Source of the DNA: Scolanthus callimorphus
Taxonomy: Eukaryota > Cnidaria > Anthozoa > Actiniaria > Edwardsiidae
Direction of reading: 5' to 3'
Length of the DNA stretch: 64,000 nt
Assembly (NCBI GenBank): GCA_033964015.1
Contig: CM066915.1
Coordinates: 11,803,573 to 11,867,572, forward strand
Position numbers and translations under genes: made by a program. Position 1 is the stretch's first letter. Every line of letters begins with the position of its first letter. The notes under the pieces are model-generated. The model ran no database searches, was not told the origin of the DNA, and saw only the letters and a program-made list of their open reading frames with translations. Below are positions 61,517-64,000 of this stretch, piece after piece.

Positions 61517-64000
61517 CGCTATAGTTTCTATGGGATATAGGGGACGCAAATGCCGGTTGCTGATTGGCTGAGTGGCATTGGTCATGTTCTAATGTACTTA
61601 TAGAGGGAGGATAACTTCATTTTTACCGTTTATTACCCAAATGCCTCTCACGTAAATAATCGAGGCGTTAAATAATGACCGCGGTTGCTTAGCTTTGACA
61701 GAAGTAAGAAAAGCGTATTTCTGTTATTAAGAAGGATGAAAGAGACATTGCATCACTCGAACAAGGGTCTATCTGACAGGTTTTGTAGAAAATATAAATT
61801 ATATGGGGAGGGTCCCAATTTTTTTACCTACCACTGGGGGAGGGTCCCATTTTTCTTTTATGTTCAAATGAAGGGTCCAAATTTTTTTTAGCCTTGTTTG
61901 AAAAAAAATAGGAGCCCTCCCCCCCAGGTAAATAATGACACGTCCCTTACACATCTTTTCTTAGAGGAGGAATTTTCCCAACATGTACACTAGTTGCTCC
62001 TGACAGGAATCGCTCCTTTTATTTTACCAACTGGAAGATAAGATAACTTTTGTATTTTAAGGCTTCGAAGTGCAAAACTCCTCATGGTTTTGCTGTTTCA
62101 ATTGTTTTCCCAGCCGATGCTAATTTAATTACTTTAGCCGAGTTATTTTTAGCGCGTGGAAATGAATATGAATTAAAAGCTCTCATAAATCGGGGAAAAA
62201 AATGAATTACTAGCAAATGTACTCTTTCATTTGGGTTTATAATTTGAGTCTTTGGTTTTTCAATTTGCTAATTTTGCATCTTACGAGGTTTTCTGAGATT
62301 TAGGCGTTACGCGGTTTTGTAACTCTGGAGAAAGCAACTCGGCGCGAGAACACAGTTTCCACGCAGAAGATGACTAATTCATATCGCTCCATTTATTACG
62401 TAAAGAGGAAGGTAAGATAGTTTGATAGTTTTTAGTTCTGTGGTAACCGAATAGTATGGCATTCCTTTTTCAATCTTGCTGTGTGAGTTGTTTTCCAATA
62501 CGTAGCCCAATTATTTTTAGCACAAAAAATAAAAAAGAATGAAATGCTTTCATAAATCGGAAACGGTTTTGATGGCAACTTTAGTGAATTCTTATAACCA
62601 AAACATTAATACTTTTGGGTGTTTGGTCTCAACAATTTCTGATTTTCTGTCATACCAATTTTTTATTGCTAGTTCTATAGAATGCTGTCCACAACCTCTT
62701 CGTGTTATTTTTCTCAAGATTTGTCCAATGTCGAGGAGTTTCACAATCACTGGACAAAACTACAGGAGCACAGGGAAACAGCTTCTTGGATAGCCTGTTC
62801 ATATGGCGCCCTGCAGTGCACAGGAGGAATGGGCGTGGCCAGTCCTAGTTCCTCACAAACTTTCTTCATTGAGCCCATTTAACTATGGACCAGCTGGCAA
62901 ATATTGTACTGGTCAAAAAACGATCGGATGCATAAGAGCGCGGTCACACCCTTTAAACGTTACAAACAATAACTGAAAAATAAAGTGAGCAAAACAATAA
63001 ATAATTCGATAACAACAATAACATAACGATAACAAGGCAAGGCTAATGATAGATAATCACGTTATCGCTCATCACGTCTTATACTTGCAAACATAATTAA
63101 AGGCTCGATCATAGGCGTACATTTGTCTTGATCTTGATAGTGGTAGGTGACTTAATGCAGCAACTAGCAGACCGTAGTCAAGGGCAACCAGGATGGTCCA
63201 CGGTTTGAACTCGCCGAAAAATTGATTTGGTTCGCTGAAGGAAGATTTTCGTGTCTTATTCAATAAAAATATGGCTAACAAGTCTAAAATGGAGTTCATC
63301 AAGCTATTGAGAGCATGTCAATTTGTGGGTTATGCAAAAGGCTGTTAATTTAAATGGATTTAGTGGAAACTTGAATGCTGTGTGTCAAACATTAGGGAAG
63401 CCGTCCGGTGAAATTCACAAAAAGTTTATCTACATGAATTCAATTCAATGATCTCAATGGAAATTGCAAGCGATTCAATATAAAGGACTAAATGGACAAA
63501 CACAAGAGGTATTTAAACAATGTTGTTAGCATTTCTGTAGCTTATTTTCGAACAGTTTATACGTCTAAATAAAATGTTTTTTGGTTTATAGTGCTGTTGG
63601 TTTTTGTGCACCTGTTTCGCCCTGCCCGACAAAAAACTTTTGCTTTCTCTTGTTTTATTCCAAGAACCCATGAAAAACTTATTAAACTTTTGCTTTCTCT
63701 TGTTTTATTCCAAGAACCCATGAAAAACTTATTTAAGCTTAAGTTTATTTCATTAAACTGTCATTAAACATTTTGTTTATGAAAGTTTTATTATATTTCA
63801 TTCCAGTTGACTTTGTTTTGACGAGTGAAAAGTGCAATGATTTCAAATTTACAGTGTTCGCTTGAACACTTTGGTGTTAATATTCGTGTTCGGAGCTGCC
63901 TTTTCACTTATCTGTGCGAAAATCTGCTGGCTATGTTTTAAAAACAATGGCCCATGCTTAGCTGTGCGTATATCCAGTTCTGGAAGCAAATTAGGACCCT
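61517..64000. other. Non-coding right end of the window
   Basis: I see no supported exon. It contains repeated GGGAGGGTCCCA strings near 61807-61850 and a 50-bp tandem duplication at 63634-63733. Confidence 0.45.
63634..63733. repeat. 50-bp perfect tandem duplication
   Basis: AAACTTTTGCTTTCTCTTGT through GAAAAACTTATT occurs twice in succession (63634-63683, 63684-63733). Confidence 0.93.

Overview
The window looks like a transposon-rich piece of an animal nuclear genome, most likely an anthozoan cnidarian such as a coral or sea anemone. The sequence is AT-rich, with GT-AG introns, AATAAA signals, BEL/Pao and Ty3/Gypsy retroelements, a LINE tail, many MITEs and fold-back elements, long microsatellites, and one animal-type fasciclin exon. 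I recognise no bacterial operons, CRISPR arrays, rRNA or tRNA genes. The cnidarian assignment is an inference from my memory of similar multi-copy gene families, not from a database search.

Layout. 1-1448: anonymous DNA with CA repeats. 1449-3540: a broken BEL/Pao retroelement (RNase H, integrase) hit by a small MITE and a 172-bp duplication. 3805-4029: the end of a LINE ORF2. 4090-6430: a duplicated segment, one copy of which carries a 1.65-kb palindromic fold-back element flanked by TTAA; the other copy preserves the empty site. 6458-7032: a dispersed repeat whose inverted partner lies at 58385-59157. 7309-17417: a roughly 10-kb DNA transposon with ~0.5-kb terminal inverted repeats. It carries a spliced CIDE-N-domain gene, a protein with seventeen 10-residue repeats, and a protein with a D-D(43)-E triad and a C-terminal PHD finger. 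Its right inverted repeat holds a ~1-kb fold-back insertion.

17854-47509: a degraded multi-exon transposase-like gene with a C2H2 finger. It is split between its zinc-finger exon and its last exon by 23.4 kb. That block is four tandem copies of a ~5.24-kb non-coding element with 5'-ATTGGCGTGTTGAC ends, separated by (AACAAT)n arrays of 42 to ~1160 bp. A 45-bp copy of the host exon border trapped between copies 2 and 3 shows how the array grew.

47776-57748: a minus-strand Ty3/Gypsy element with one intact LTR, primer-binding site, full gag, broken protease/RT/RNase H, no integrase and a 39-bp remnant of the other LTR. It has a 4-bp AACA target duplication and contains about 5.8 kb of unrelated sequence between gag and protease. 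59487-59635: one minus-strand fasciclin (FAS1) exon, the only piece of an ordinary cellular gene that I recognise. The remainder to 64000 is non-coding with short palindromes and duplications.

The best candidate for an undescribed system is the 7309-17417 element, because a CIDE-N domain (the domain of apoptotic nuclease DFF/CAD and CIDE proteins) is paired with a DDE-type, PHD-finger protein between long inverted repeats. The second is the microsatellite-bounded 5.24-kb macro-array. Several frame breaks in the coding regions (9775, 11619, 13590, 17930) fall at or next to short homopolymers, so some may be sequence errors rather than decay.
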